From positions 186,001-250,000 of the forward strand of contig NZ_SMTE01000006.1 in NCBI RefSeq assembly GCF_004357765.1: 64,000 nt of DNA. Direction: 5' to 3'. The notes below the pieces were generated by a model, which worked only from the letters and a program-made list of their open reading frames with translations, was not told where the DNA came from and searched no databases. The DNA comes from Pseudomonas putida (lineage in GTDB: Bacteria > Pseudomonadota > Gammaproteobacteria > Pseudomonadales > Pseudomonadaceae). Both the position numbers and the translations under genes were made by a program. Of this stretch, positions 30,841 through 39,188 are shown piece by piece (position 1 is the stretch's first letter; the number at the start of each line of letters is the position of its first letter).

Positions 30841-31101
30841 ATGATTACCGAAACACGCTACTCGATCATCCTGGAACACAATGCCGAGGTGCTGCTTGAG
30901 AACGCCTCCATGGCGCAGGTGGAAGCCTTCTGGGATGCCAACGACACCCGCTACGTCGGCTTGCGCATGGAAGGCGAGGACAGCACGGATGTGCGAGTTC
31001 TGGTTTCCGATGAAATGCCGGAAGACGATGAGGAAGAGCTGTTCGTGAAGGCTTGGCAGCGCTTCGATGGACCGCAGCAAGAGGCTATGCAAGGGCAATA
31101 G
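30841..31101 (+). CDS. Small acidic protein of unknown function, 86 residues
   Basis: The frame is open from 30745, but ATG 30841 (MITETRYSIILEHNAEVLLE) after CGAGCCACTTTGCA is the most natural start. The product has an alpha/beta pattern with a strongly acidic centre (DEMPEDDEEELFVKAWQRF). No family was recognised. It is followed by a REP element and then the convergent TonB receptor gene. Confidence 0.65.
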   Translation: MITETRYSIILEHNAEVLLENASMAQVEAFWDANDTRYVGLRMEGEDSTDVRVLVSDEMPEDDEEELFVKAWQRFDGPQQEAMQGQ

Positions 31102-31135
31102 CCCAGACCTGCATAGCCAATGGAAGTGGCTGTGC

Positions 31136-31172
31136 CCGCCCCATCGCCGGCAAACCGGCTCCTACAGGTACG
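31136..31172. repeat. REP element
   Basis: CATCGCCGGCAAACCGGCTCCTACAGG is the standard REP core of this genome (an inverted pair at 60173 has the same ACCGGCTCCTACAGG). It lies in the gap between two convergent genes. Confidence 0.75.
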
Positions 31173-31188
31173 GCGCACCGCCTCGGGG

Positions 31189-33486
31189 TCAGAACGCCGT
31201 GCTCACCGTCAGCGACATGTTTCGCGGATCGCCATAGATCGCCCCGGCATAGAACCCGTACCGGGTGTAGTAATGCTTGTCGAACAGGTTGTCGACGTTG
31301 AGGCTCACCGCCGTATCGTCGGTCAACTGGTACTTGGCCATGGCATTCCAGATCGCGTAACCCGACCAGTTCACGTCCGTGGACCCCGCACTCACGCCGT
31401 TGACCGGCTGCCCGGCGGGGCTGGATACCGCGCGGATGTTGCTCTGTGCCTTGACGCCGGCGCCCAGGGTGAGGCGATCGAGCGGGCCGGACAGACGATA
31501 GGTGGTCGAGGCCTTGAATAGGTGCGACGGGTCGCTGCGACCGTCGCTGTCGACGCGGCGGAAGTGCAGGTAGGTGTAACCGGCGTAGATGTTCCAGTTC
31601 GGCGTCAGCGCACCGGCGATCTCCAGGTCGATACCGTCGGTTTCCTGGCCGGTGCCGGCCTTGTAGGCATCGCCACCGGTGGGGGTGGTCAGGCCATCGT
31701 CGAGTACCGCTTTGTTCTCCTGCTTGGTACGGAAGTACGCCGCCGATGCATTCAGCCGCCCGTCCAGCCACGCACCCTTGATACCGGTTTCGTAGCTTTG
31801 GCCACGGATCGGCTCGACCTTGGTGCCGCTGGCGGTCTCGGCGGTTTGCGGGTTGAAGATGTCGGTGTAGCTGGCGTAGAGCGAGTAGGTGTCGTTGAGG
31901 TCATACACCGCACCCAGGTACGGCGTGACGATGCCACTGTTCTGCTGGTTGCTGCGCACGCCGCTGACGCTGTGGGTGGTGGCCGAGTAATCGGTGGTGC
32001 GCACACCGACGATCACCGAGAAAGGATCGGTGATGCTGAGGCGGGTGGCGGCGTACATGCCCTGGAGGCGCGTGGTGGTCTTGCTGTGACGACCGGTGCG
32101 TGAGGCGAGCAGGTCGTAGTCGCTGTCCACGCCGTTGTGCCAGTCGGTCACCGGGAAGCCGTTGTTGGCGCGGAACTGACAGCCCACGGACGGCGCGCTG
32201 ACGGTGTCGGCGCTGACCATGGTGCAGGTGTACTCCGGCGACCAGGCCACGGTGCGGCTGTCGTTGTAGCCGACCATGGCCTGGTGGGTGCGACCGAACA
32301 ATTGGAATGGGCCGGACAGGTCGATCTGCGCCGACTGCTGGGTGGTGTCGGTGGAGCTGTGCAAGCCGTTGAGCACCGCGCCGCTGCCATCCTGGTCCCA
32401 GTAGCCGCCGTAGCTGCCACGGCCCGCCGAGTTGACCTTGGCCAGCCCTCGATGATTGAGCACCTCGGAGGTGCTCTGGGCGGCCTTGAGGTCGAGGGTC
32501 CAGTCGTTGTCGAAGCGATGCTCCAGGGAGCCGAAGGCGGTGCGGGTGGTGTACTCGCCGAAGCTCCAGCTCGGCACCAGATTGGTGCTGCGCGGCAGAT
32601 CGGTCTTGCTGCCGTCGCGGTACCAGATCGGGATGTTGGCACCCCAACCACCGCCGACCACTTTGTTGTATTCGTACTGATAGCCGGCGCCCAGGGTGGT
32701 GGCGTCATCCAGGTCGAATTCGAAGTTGGCCAGAGCCGCGCGGGAGCGCTCGGACTGGTTGTCGCGGAACGAGTTGGCATCTTGCTGGGTCATGACGAAA
32801 CGCGAACGCAGGCGGCCATCCTCGGACAACGGCAGGTTGAGGTCGGCGCCCAGACGGCGTTTGTCCCAACTGCCATAGGTGGCGTAAGCGCTGCCGCCGA
32901 AGGTCTTGCTCGGGGCCTTGCGGATCAGGTTGACGGTAGCCGAGGGGTCGCCGGTGCCGCCGAGCAGGCCGTTGGCGCCGCGGACGATGTCGATGCGCTC
33001 GTACAGGTCCATGTTCAGGGCGTTGCCGCCGCCGCTGAAGTCGGAGCCGCCCTGGAACTGCAGGCCGTCGACCTTCCAGTTGCTGATCGAGTAGCCACGG
33101 GCGCGGAAATCGGTACGCCCGCCCACTTCCGACTTGCTGCTGGTCACCCCTGGAGTGGTGTCCAGCGCCTGCTCGAGGTTGCGAACACCACGGTCATCCA
33201 TCTGCTGGCGGGTGATGGTGGTGACCGACTGCGGGGTCTGCCGTGGGGTCAGCTTGAGCCCGGTGGAACTGCGGCTGCTCTCGACGGTGTAACCGAGCTG
33301 CCCGGCATCGTCCGCAGGGAGCAAGGCGCTGTCCTCGATCTGGGTGGCCTCCAGTTCCAGCGGCTGACCATCGGCGGCCATGGCGCCGGCACTCAGGCTC
33401 AAGGCGATGCACAGGGCAAGCGGGCTGAGGCGGCTACCGCCGCAGGAGTGAAATTGGACGTGGCGAAGGGTGCTGTGGGGTTTCAT
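31189..33486 (-). CDS. TonB-dependent siderophore receptor (FpvA/FhuE type)
   Basis: This outer-membrane receptor imports ferric siderophores. The 765 residues start with a signal peptide (MKPHSTLRHVQFHSCGGSRL, cleaved after AMA), then a short N terminus and the plug domain: TPRQTPQSVTTITRQQMDD, NLEQALDTTPGV, RGYSI and VDGLQ. A 22-strand barrel follows, ending in VDNLFDKHYYTRYGFYAGAIYGDPRN and a terminal Phe. No separate N-terminal secretin/TonB-signalling domain of FpvA length is present. It is divergent from a two-component pair that may control it. Confidence 0.93.
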   Translation of the reverse strand: MKPHSTLRHVQFHSCGGSRLSPLALCIALSLSAGAMAADGQPLELEATQIEDSALLPADDAGQLGYTVESSRSSTGLKLTPRQTPQSVTTITRQQMDDRGVRNLEQALDTTPGVTSSKSEVGGRTDFRARGYSISNWKVDGLQFQGGSDFSGGGNALNMDLYERIDIVRGANGLLGGTGDPSATVNLIRKAPSKTFGGSAYATYGSWDKRRLGADLNLPLSEDGRLRSRFVMTQQDANSFRDNQSERSRAALANFEFDLDDATTLGAGYQYEYNKVVGGGWGANIPIWYRDGSKTDLPRSTNLVPSWSFGEYTTRTAFGSLEHRFDNDWTLDLKAAQSTSEVLNHRGLAKVNSAGRGSYGGYWDQDGSGAVLNGLHSSTDTTQQSAQIDLSGPFQLFGRTHQAMVGYNDSRTVAWSPEYTCTMVSADTVSAPSVGCQFRANNGFPVTDWHNGVDSDYDLLASRTGRHSKTTTRLQGMYAATRLSITDPFSVIVGVRTTDYSATTHSVSGVRSNQQNSGIVTPYLGAVYDLNDTYSLYASYTDIFNPQTAETASGTKVEPIRGQSYETGIKGAWLDGRLNASAAYFRTKQENKAVLDDGLTTPTGGDAYKAGTGQETDGIDLEIAGALTPNWNIYAGYTYLHFRRVDSDGRSDPSHLFKASTTYRLSGPLDRLTLGAGVKAQSNIRAVSSPAGQPVNGVSAGSTDVNWSGYAIWNAMAKYQLTDDTAVSLNVDNLFDKHYYTRYGFYAGAIYGDPRNMSLTVSTAF

Positions 33487-33629
33487 TTGGGAAGACTTCG
33501 TATTCGCAGATGATTTTTTGTTACGATTCTATGGATAAGCCCGTTGGGCTCCATGCCCGGCGTGTACGGGGATGTAATCGAACGTAACGAGGCGCCACCG
33601 GCCCTTTCCTCTCACAGGTGATTTACCCG
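33487..33629. promoter_or_regulatory. Divergent promoter region, TonB receptor / response regulator
   Basis: The 143 bp carry two related elements, GTTACGATT (33520-33528) and, on the other strand, GTTACG-TTCGATT (33588-33576). They could be half-sites for the OmpR-type regulator encoded to the right. An AT-rich stretch (GATTTTTTGTTACGATTC) is only a weak match to a Fur box, so iron control is not shown. Confidence 0.45.
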
Positions 33630-34349
33630 ATGAGCACGACCCTGCTGGTCGTCGATGATGACGACGAGATCCGCGAACTTCTCTGCGATTACCTCACCGA
33701 TGCCGGCTACGCCGTGGTGGCGGCGGTCGACGGCGAGGGTATGCGCGAGCAACTGGCGCGGCACAAAGTCGATCTGGTGGTACTCGACCTGATGCTGCCC
33801 GGCGAGGATGGCCTCAGCCTGTGCCGTCAATTGCAGGCAGTGCCTGGGCTGGCTGTGATCATGCTGTCGGCCAAGGGCAGCACGTTCGACCGTATCATCG
33901 GCCTCGAAGTGGGGGCCGATGACTATCTGGCCAAGCCCTTCGAGCCACGCGAGCTGATCGCCCGGATCAAGGCAGTGCTGCGCCGGCCACAGCGCCTGGA
34001 GGCCAGCCTGCCCGAGCCTGTGGGGCAGGCTGTGGCGTTCGCCGGTTTTCGCCTCGATCCGGTCAAGCGCCTGCTGAGCTGTCCGGACACCACTATCCAC
34101 ACCCTGCCCCGCTCCGACTTCCGCGTGCTGCAGGAATTGCTCGAGGCCAATGAACGCGTGGTGTCCCGCGACTTGCTGACACGCAGCGCCTTCGGCCGCG
34201 ATCACCTCCCCGACGATCGCTCGGTGGACATGTGCATCAGTCGCCTTCGCCAGCACCTGCGCCGAAGCTCGGCAGCCCGCGCGCAGATCCTCACCATCCG
34301 CAACGAAGGCTACCTGCTGACCCTCTGTCAGGCTGAGGCCCACGCCTGA
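33630..34349 (+). CDS. OmpR-family response regulator
   Basis: The 239 residues have a receiver domain with the acidic pocket DDDD at 9-12, phospho-acceptor Asp53 (VVLDLML) and Lys at the end of MLSAK (about 103), then an OmpR/PhoB winged-helix domain (about 140-230) with LPRSDFRVLQELLEANERVVSRDLLTRSAFGRD and DRSVDMCISRLRQHL. The start at 33630 precedes the pocket as in other OmpR-type proteins. It is 1 bp from the kinase gene and divergent from the siderophore receptor gene. Confidence 0.93.
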   Translation: MSTTLLVVDDDDEIRELLCDYLTDAGYAVVAAVDGEGMREQLARHKVDLVVLDLMLPGEDGLSLCRQLQAVPGLAVIMLSAKGSTFDRIIGLEVGADDYLAKPFEPRELIARIKAVLRRPQRLEASLPEPVGQAVAFAGFRLDPVKRLLSCPDTTIHTLPRSDFRVLQELLEANERVVSRDLLTRSAFGRDHLPDDRSVDMCISRLRQHLRRSSAARAQILTIRNEGYLLTLCQAEAHA

Positions 34350-34350
34350 G

Positions 34351-35718
34351 ATGCGCCTGCTGCGCCGGTTGTGGCCGCGTACATTGTTCGGCCAGCTACT
34401 GCTGATCATGGTCAGCGGCACGCTGCTCATCCAGCTGATGTCGAGCAGCATCTGGTTCGACGTGCGATTCGCCCAGGTGCTGGAGGCGCCGGTACGGCTG
34501 ATCGCTGCGCGCAGTGCGCCCTTTATCGCCCAGGCTGACTGCCACCCGGGCAGCCTGCAGATTCCAGCGCACTATCGCCTGGGTTGCACCGAGAGCCTGC
34601 CGACCAGCCAGCACGACGAGCGTCGCGGACGCCGGCGGGTCGAACTGCTGCTGCGCCAAGCCCTCGGCTATGAGTTGGGACATGAACAGGCCGTGCGCCT
34701 GCTGAATGTGAAACTGACCGATGAGCTGGGCCAGCCGATCGTCTGGCGCAGCCTGTTCGGCCTGCGCACCGCGAAGGCGCATATCGCCTTCGCAGTATCC
34801 CTGGCCGACGGCCACTGGCTGACCATCGAGGGCCAGGAGCTGCAAGGCTGGAGCGGCGAGTCGGCATGGGTACTGATCAGCGACTACCTGCTGCGGGTCT
34901 ATGCGTTGCGCATCGTCGCGGTGCTACTGGTCTGCCTGGTGGCAGTACGCCTGTGCCTGCGCCCGCTGCAGCGCCTGGCCGATGCCGCACGCGGCCTGGG
35001 CAGCAACCTGGAGCAGACGCCACTGGCCTTGGATGGCCCGCAGGAGGTACGCCAGGCAGCCATGGCCTTCAACGCCATGCAGCAACGGCTGATTGCCATG
35101 GTCAACGACAAGGCCTATTTCCTCGCCGCCGTATCCCACGACCTGCGCACCCCGCTGACACGTATGCGGCTGCGCCTGGAGCGGCTGAAGGACGATGAGC
35201 AGCGCGAGCGCTTGCGGCAGAACATCACGCAGATGGACGACATGATCGGCCAGGTCCTGGATTACCTGCGCGCCGGCGAGCAGCAGAACCTGCAACCGGT
35301 CAACCTCGATCGCCTGGTGGCGCGGCTGTGCGCGGAACTGGCCAGCGCCGAGGAGCCGCTCCCTGTCCGTGGCCAGGCCGGCAGCCTGCAGGTCGATGCC
35401 CTGCTGCTGCAACGCTGCCTGCAGAACCTGCTGGTCAATGCGCTGCGCTATGCCAAGGAGATTTCAGTCAGCTTGGAAAGGACTGCCACGGCAGTATCGA
35501 TCCATGTCGATGATCGCGGCCCCGGCGTCGCACCGGCGTTGCTGGCGACCATCACCGACCCATTCGTGCGCGGCGAGGGTTCGCGCAACCAGGCGTCGGG
35601 GGGCTACGGGTTGGGTTTGAGCATCGCCCAACGCATTGCCACCAGTCACGGCGGCGAGTTGGTGATGCTGAACCGCGAGGGGGGTGGATTGCGGGCCAGC
35701 GTCGTGCTGCCCTGTTAG
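34351..35718 (+). CDS. Sensor histidine kinase of the receptor-linked two-component pair
   Basis: The 455-residue kinase has two membrane helices (about 12-34 and 187-207) enclosing a periplasmic domain of about 150 residues, a HAMP linker (about 200-252), the H box AAVSHDLRTPLTRM with His263 and an ATPase domain ending GGYGLGLSIAQRIATSHGGEL. The periplasmic part (QADCHPGSLQIPAHYRLGC) contains two cysteines, which may form a disulphide or sense metal. It partners the regulator just upstream. Confidence 0.92.
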   Translation: MRLLRRLWPRTLFGQLLLIMVSGTLLIQLMSSSIWFDVRFAQVLEAPVRLIAARSAPFIAQADCHPGSLQIPAHYRLGCTESLPTSQHDERRGRRRVELLLRQALGYELGHEQAVRLLNVKLTDELGQPIVWRSLFGLRTAKAHIAFAVSLADGHWLTIEGQELQGWSGESAWVLISDYLLRVYALRIVAVLLVCLVAVRLCLRPLQRLADAARGLGSNLEQTPLALDGPQEVRQAAMAFNAMQQRLIAMVNDKAYFLAAVSHDLRTPLTRMRLRLERLKDDEQRERLRQNITQMDDMIGQVLDYLRAGEQQNLQPVNLDRLVARLCAELASAEEPLPVRGQAGSLQVDALLLQRCLQNLLVNALRYAKEISVSLERTATAVSIHVDDRGPGVAPALLATITDPFVRGEGSRNQASGGYGLGLSIAQRIATSHGGELVMLNREGGGLRASVVLPC

Positions 35719-35776
35719 CGACTCCAGCCTCGGCACTCCGCAAGAGGGCATTCAGGCCGAGGTATACCTGAACGAA

Positions 35777-35802
35777 ACAGCCCCGGCATAGGCCGGGGCT
35801 GT
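35777..35802. terminator. Bidirectional terminator between kinase and porin genes
   Basis: ACAGCCCCGGC and GCCGGGGCTGT form an 11-bp stem with a 4-nt loop between two convergent genes. The T-run is short (TT then GCAG), but position and strength support a shared terminator. Confidence 0.75.
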
Positions 35803-35819
35803 TGCAGACGCCGAGTCGA

Positions 35820-37109
35820 TCAGAAGAAGCTGATCGGGTATTCGACGAAGACGCGCACTTCGTTGCCGTCGTCGAAGTAACCGTTCTGGCGAACGCTCTC
35901 CGAGGTCCGCAGCCAGGAGCCACGCAGCTTGAGGGACAGGTCCTTGGCTGGGCCGTCTTGAACCACGTATTGCAGCTGGTTGAAGATTTCGCGCTCTTTA
36001 CCTTCGCCGAAGCCGTGGGTGTTGATGTTGTCACCCCGCACGTAGGCGATCTTGTAGCTCAGGCCCGGTACGCCATAGGCACCGAAGTCCAGGCCGTAGG
36101 CGATCTGCCAAGAGCGCTCGTCTTCGGCGTTGAAGTCGGACCAGTAGGAGTTGGCCAGGTAGATGGTCGAGCCACCGTCACCCACGCCGCCACGGTCCTG
36201 GTACCAGCCGTACTGGTAGCCGGTGCTGCCGGTGCTGCGCTGGTGGGCGATGGTCACCGAATGCGGGCCGAAGGCGTAGGTCGCCGCCAGGCTCCAGATG
36301 GTGTTGTCGTCGCCGGTCAGGTCGGCGCGGTCGACGTACTTCTTGTCGATGTCCGACTTGTAGCCGTTGAAGTCCAGGGTCAGGGACTGGTCTGCCGAGA
36401 TCGGGTAGACGTAGTTCAGACCCAGGTAGTGCTTCTTCATGACGTCCTGGACATCGGAGGTGTACAGGGACGCGGTGAAGTTCTCGGTGAACTTGTAGCT
36501 GCCGCCGAACACGTCGATCGACTTCAGGTGGCCGCTGTCACGACCTTCGGCGCTCTTGCGCGCTTCCTGAGTGAAGTGACCGGCGTTCACCACCAGGCCT
36601 TCGATCTCCTTGGAGGTGATGAAGGTCCCGGTGTAGCTCTCAGGCAGCAGGCGGCTGTCGTCGTACTGCAGCACCGGCAGCTCGGGCATCATGTCGCCAT
36701 ACTTGAGCACCGTGTTGGAAACACGGAACTTGATGGCCGCGCCGCCACGGGCCAGGTTGTGCGGCGAGTTGGCTGGGTCGGTATCACTGGCCTTGAAGAA
36801 GTCGATGCCGGGAGCGCCGTTGCGGCCCTTGCCGCCGTCCAGGCGCAGGGCGTACAGGCCGAAGGCATCGACGCCGACCCCGACGGTGCCCTGGGTGAAG
36901 CCGGACTCGAACTTGCCGATGAAGGCCTGGCCCCACTCGCTCTGGTCTTTCGTACCGTGCTTCTTGTCGCGGTTCATGTAGGCATTGCGCAGCAACAGGT
37001 TGGCGTGGCTGTCTTCGATGAAGCCTTTGCTTTCGGCCTGATCGTTGGCCTGGGCCTGGGTCGCGGCGATCAATGCCAGGGCGACCAGGCTGATCCTGGT
37101 TTTCAACAT
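35820..37109 (-). CDS. OprD-family outer-membrane porin (OprE/OprQ-like)
   Basis: The 429 residues carry a signal peptide (MLKTRISLVALALIAATQAQ, cleaved after AQA) and an 18-stranded barrel of the OprD superfamily: GFIEDSHANLLLRNAYMNRD, RLLPESYTGTFITSKEIEGL and terminal VFVEYPISFF. The D/R/Y-rich basic constriction elements (YDDSRLLPESY) are visible. These channels take up amino acids or small carboxylates; the substrate cannot be read from the sequence. The long 5' gap (37110-37494) contains its promoter. Confidence 0.92.
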   Translation of the reverse strand: MLKTRISLVALALIAATQAQANDQAESKGFIEDSHANLLLRNAYMNRDKKHGTKDQSEWGQAFIGKFESGFTQGTVGVGVDAFGLYALRLDGGKGRNGAPGIDFFKASDTDPANSPHNLARGGAAIKFRVSNTVLKYGDMMPELPVLQYDDSRLLPESYTGTFITSKEIEGLVVNAGHFTQEARKSAEGRDSGHLKSIDVFGGSYKFTENFTASLYTSDVQDVMKKHYLGLNYVYPISADQSLTLDFNGYKSDIDKKYVDRADLTGDDNTIWSLAATYAFGPHSVTIAHQRSTGSTGYQYGWYQDRGGVGDGGSTIYLANSYWSDFNAEDERSWQIAYGLDFGAYGVPGLSYKIAYVRGDNINTHGFGEGKEREIFNQLQYVVQDGPAKDLSLKLRGSWLRTSESVRQNGYFDDGNEVRVFVEYPISFF

Positions 37110-37494
37110 TTGTTTTCCTTATTTCGTAATCAAAAACGCGCTGCAAGATGACGCCGGGAACCAACGCCCCTGTCGTAGGCTTCGACGTTAATGCGGATCC
37201 GAACTGGAAAGCCCGCCGGGACAAGCGCAGCGGGCCTTGAACAGCAGCATGGCCAGGGATTGGCCAGCAGGCGTTGGCCGAATCCTAGCCGTGCATGATT
37301 ACAAATGTCAAAAACTCGTGAAATGCAGGTTGATCTACCTGGTTTTTCGCCTTAGTCCGGGCATTTTTCTCAGTTTTCCAACCTATCCAGGGTATTTTGT
37401 CCTACAACCGGCGGCAGCGCTGCACGGGTATGGATCACAAACGAAAACGCCACCGCGAGCGGTGGCGTTTTACGCTGGCAGAGGTGACTGGAGT
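37110..37494. other. Upstream region of the porin gene
   Basis: The 385 bp hold no supported gene. The porin promoter is expected in the AT-rich part at about 37110-37160. The segment 37290-37400 is AT-richer than average, and the terminator of the next gene occupies 37445-37471. Confidence 0.5.
37445..37471. terminator. Terminator of the 37495 gene
   Basis: AAAACGCCACCGC-GAG-CGGTGGCGTTTT is a strong stem with T-runs on both strands, placed just after the minus-strand small gene. Confidence 0.88.
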
Positions 37495-37692
37495 TCAGCG
37501 CCAGACTGCCTGCAAGGCTTCCAGCTCGGCATCGCTAAGCAGACCTTGCGGGTAACGCCCGTCAAGCAGACGTCGGGGGTCGGTCGTCCTGACCCGTTTG
37601 CATCCATGGTGCTTCAACCACTGCGTCAAAGTTTTGAGCGATTGAGGACTCATTGCCGATGGGGGCAAAACCGACTCACTTGCGGCGTTCAT
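37495..37692 (-). CDS. Small basic protein of unknown function, 65 residues
   Basis: MNAASESVLPPSAMSPQSLK begins a short protein with KTLTQWLKHHGCKRVRTTDPRRLLDGRYPQGLLSDAELEALQAVWR. A second start at Met14 (MSPQSLKTL) is possible. It has no clear domain; the pattern (basic first helix, acidic last helix) could bind DNA or a protein. Its own terminator supports that it is a real gene. Confidence 0.6.
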   Translation of the reverse strand: MNAASESVLPPSAMSPQSLKTLTQWLKHHGCKRVRTTDPRRLLDGRYPQGLLSDAELEALQAVWR

Positions 37693-37797
37693 CTCTACAC
37701 GTACTCCCTGGGCCGTGAGCGGCTAACTTACGTCGTCATTGTTACAGTACGGGGGTGCCGTATCTGCTTGAAAAAACGATACAAAACGTATGCCATC

Positions 37798-37809
37798 CTG
37801 GTATACCAG
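37798..37809. promoter_or_regulatory. Perfect 12-bp palindrome (possible GntR-type operator)
   Basis: CTGGTATACCAG lies in the gap between aguA and the small gene, about 105 bp upstream of the latter. It has the TGGTATACCA form used by several GntR-type regulators. No such regulator is encoded nearby. Confidence 0.4.
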
Positions 37810-37821
37810 ATGTCGCCCAAC

Positions 37822-37850
37822 AAAAAGGCCCGTCACGGGACGGGCCTCTT
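37822..37850 (-). terminator. Terminator of aguA
   Basis: GGCCCGTC-ACGG-GACGGGCC with flanking A and T runs (AAAAA before, CTCTTT after) lies 18 bp after the aguA stop and reads as a terminator for the minus-strand operon. Confidence 0.85.
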
Positions 37851-37867
37851 TCGACTCAGGTCATCGC

Positions 37868-38974
37868 TCACCGCTTTACCGGTGCCGGTTGCTGCTGAGT
37901 CAGGCAATGAATGTTGCCACCGCCGAGCAACAGCTCACGCCCGGGGATCATCACCACTTCGTGATTGGGGAAGACCTTGCTCAGAATCGCTCTGGCTTGG
38001 GCATCGGCTGGGTCGTCGAAGCTTGGGGCAATGATGCCGCCATTGACGATCAGGAAGTTGACGTACGAGCCGGCCAGCCGCACCGATGGGTCGCGTTCCT
38101 GGCTGCCCTGCACCTGATCGACGCCTGCGCACTCTTCTTCGGTCGCGTACAGCGGGCCCGGAATCGGCATCTTGTGCACGACGAACTCGCGGCCTTTGGC
38201 GTCGCGGGTATTTTTCAGCACCTCATAGGCGGCATGGCAGCGCGCATAGTTGGGATCGTTGGAATCATCTGTCCAGGCCAGTAACACTTCGCCGGGTGCG
38301 ACGTAACAGCAGAAGTTGTCGACGTGGCCATCGGTCTCGTCGTTGTACAAGCCATCCGGCAGCCAGACGATGGTGTCCACCGCCAGGTGATCGCGCAGGA
38401 TGGTTTCGATCTGCTCGCGATCGAGGTGCGGGTTACGGTTGCGATTGAGCAGGCACTCTTCGGTGGTGATCAGCGTGCCTTCACCATCGACGTGGATCGA
38501 GCCGCCTTCGAGCACGAAGCCCTCGGTGTGGTAACGCTGGCAGCGCTCCATTTCCAGCACCTTGGCCGCCAATTCCTCGTCGCGGTTCCATGGCGCATAC
38601 AGGCCACCGTCGAAACCGCCCCAGGCGTTGAAAGCCCAATCCACGCCGCGCACTTCGCCGTGGTCGTTGATGACGAAGGTCGGCCCGGTGTCACGGACCC
38701 AGGCGTCATCGTTGCTGATCTCCACCACTCGGATGTTGGGCAGGTCGAGCTGGCGGCGAGCGTTCTCGTATTGGCCGGCAGAAACGGCCACGGTCACTGG
38801 CTCGAAACGGGCGATGGCCTTGGCCAAGGTCAGGTGAGCCGCCTGGGCCGGCTTGCCGCCCAGGCGCCAGTTGTCCGGGCGCTCCGGCCAGACCATCCAG
38901 ACCTGGCTCTGGGGAGCCCACTCGGCTGGCATGTGGAAGCCATCGGCGCGGGGTGTGGAATTGAGGGTTTTCAT
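37868..38974 (-). CDS. aguA: Agmatine deiminase
   Basis: AguA hydrolyses agmatine to N-carbamoylputrescine and ammonia, in the route from arginine to putrescine. The 368 residues match P. aeruginosa AguA in length. Catalytic Cys357 is in [15 protein letters not shown]; other family features are [25 protein letters not shown] and [10 protein letters not shown]. The usual aguB partner is not adjacent; the fused aminotransferase gene upstream is the only neighbour on this strand. Confidence 0.96.
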   Translation of the reverse strand: MKTLNSTPRADGFHMPAEWAPQSQVWMVWPERPDNWRLGGKPAQAAHLTLAKAIARFEPVTVAVSAGQYENARRQLDLPNIRVVEISNDDAWVRDTGPTFVINDHGEVRGVDWAFNAWGGFDGGLYAPWNRDEELAAKVLEMERCQRYHTEGFVLEGGSIHVDGEGTLITTEECLLNRNRNPHLDREQIETILRDHLAVDTIVWLPDGLYNDETDGHVDNFCCYVAPGEVLLAWTDDSNDPNYARCHAAYEVLKNTRDAKGREFVVHKMPIPGPLYATEEECAGVDQVQGSQERDPSVRLAGSYVNFLIVNGGIIAPSFDDPADAQARAILSKVFPNHEVVMIPGRELLLGGGNIHCLTQQQPAPVKR

Positions 38975-39091
38975 CGGTAAACCTCTGCGAGGGCCCGGTG
39001 TCGATCCGCACCAGGTCGTTGGTCAATTGGATGGCATCGGCGTGTATCCGTTCTGCCGGCAAGTTCATGCCTGAGAATAGAACGCTTTATA

Positions 39092-39107
39092 GCCGATATA
39101 TATCGGC
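39092..39107. promoter_or_regulatory. Perfect 16-bp palindrome upstream of aguA
   Basis: GCCGATATATATCGGC lies 118-133 bp upstream of aguA. Its core CCGAT-N4-ATCGG recurs at 39156-39169, exactly six helical turns (63 bp) away. This suggests two operators for one dimeric regulator, probably controlling aguA. Confidence 0.5.
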
Positions 39108-39145
39108 ATTTAAAGCAGACATGCTAAATTTTTAGACATAGAAAT

Positions 39146-39179
39146 GCCTCACATACCGATAAGAATCGGCATATGAGGC
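39146..39179 (-). terminator. Long hairpin after the aminotransferase gene
   Basis: GCCTCACATACCGAT and ATCGGCATATGAGGC pair at 13 of 15 positions and lie 10-43 bp after the stop of the minus-strand gene. They could end that transcript; the same element contains a second copy of CCGAT-N4-ATCGG, so it may also be an operator. Confidence 0.55.
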
Positions 39180-39188
39180 TGTAAAGGC

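Noticed and set aside
32137-33513. 458-codon plus-strand ORF opposite the TonB receptor
   Set aside because: Low-complexity, Val/Gly/Ala-rich antisense frame of a well-supported receptor; typical of high-GC third-position bias.
33500-33530. Fur box upstream of the siderophore receptor
   Set aside because: Only a weak AT-rich match to the 19-bp consensus; not good enough to call.
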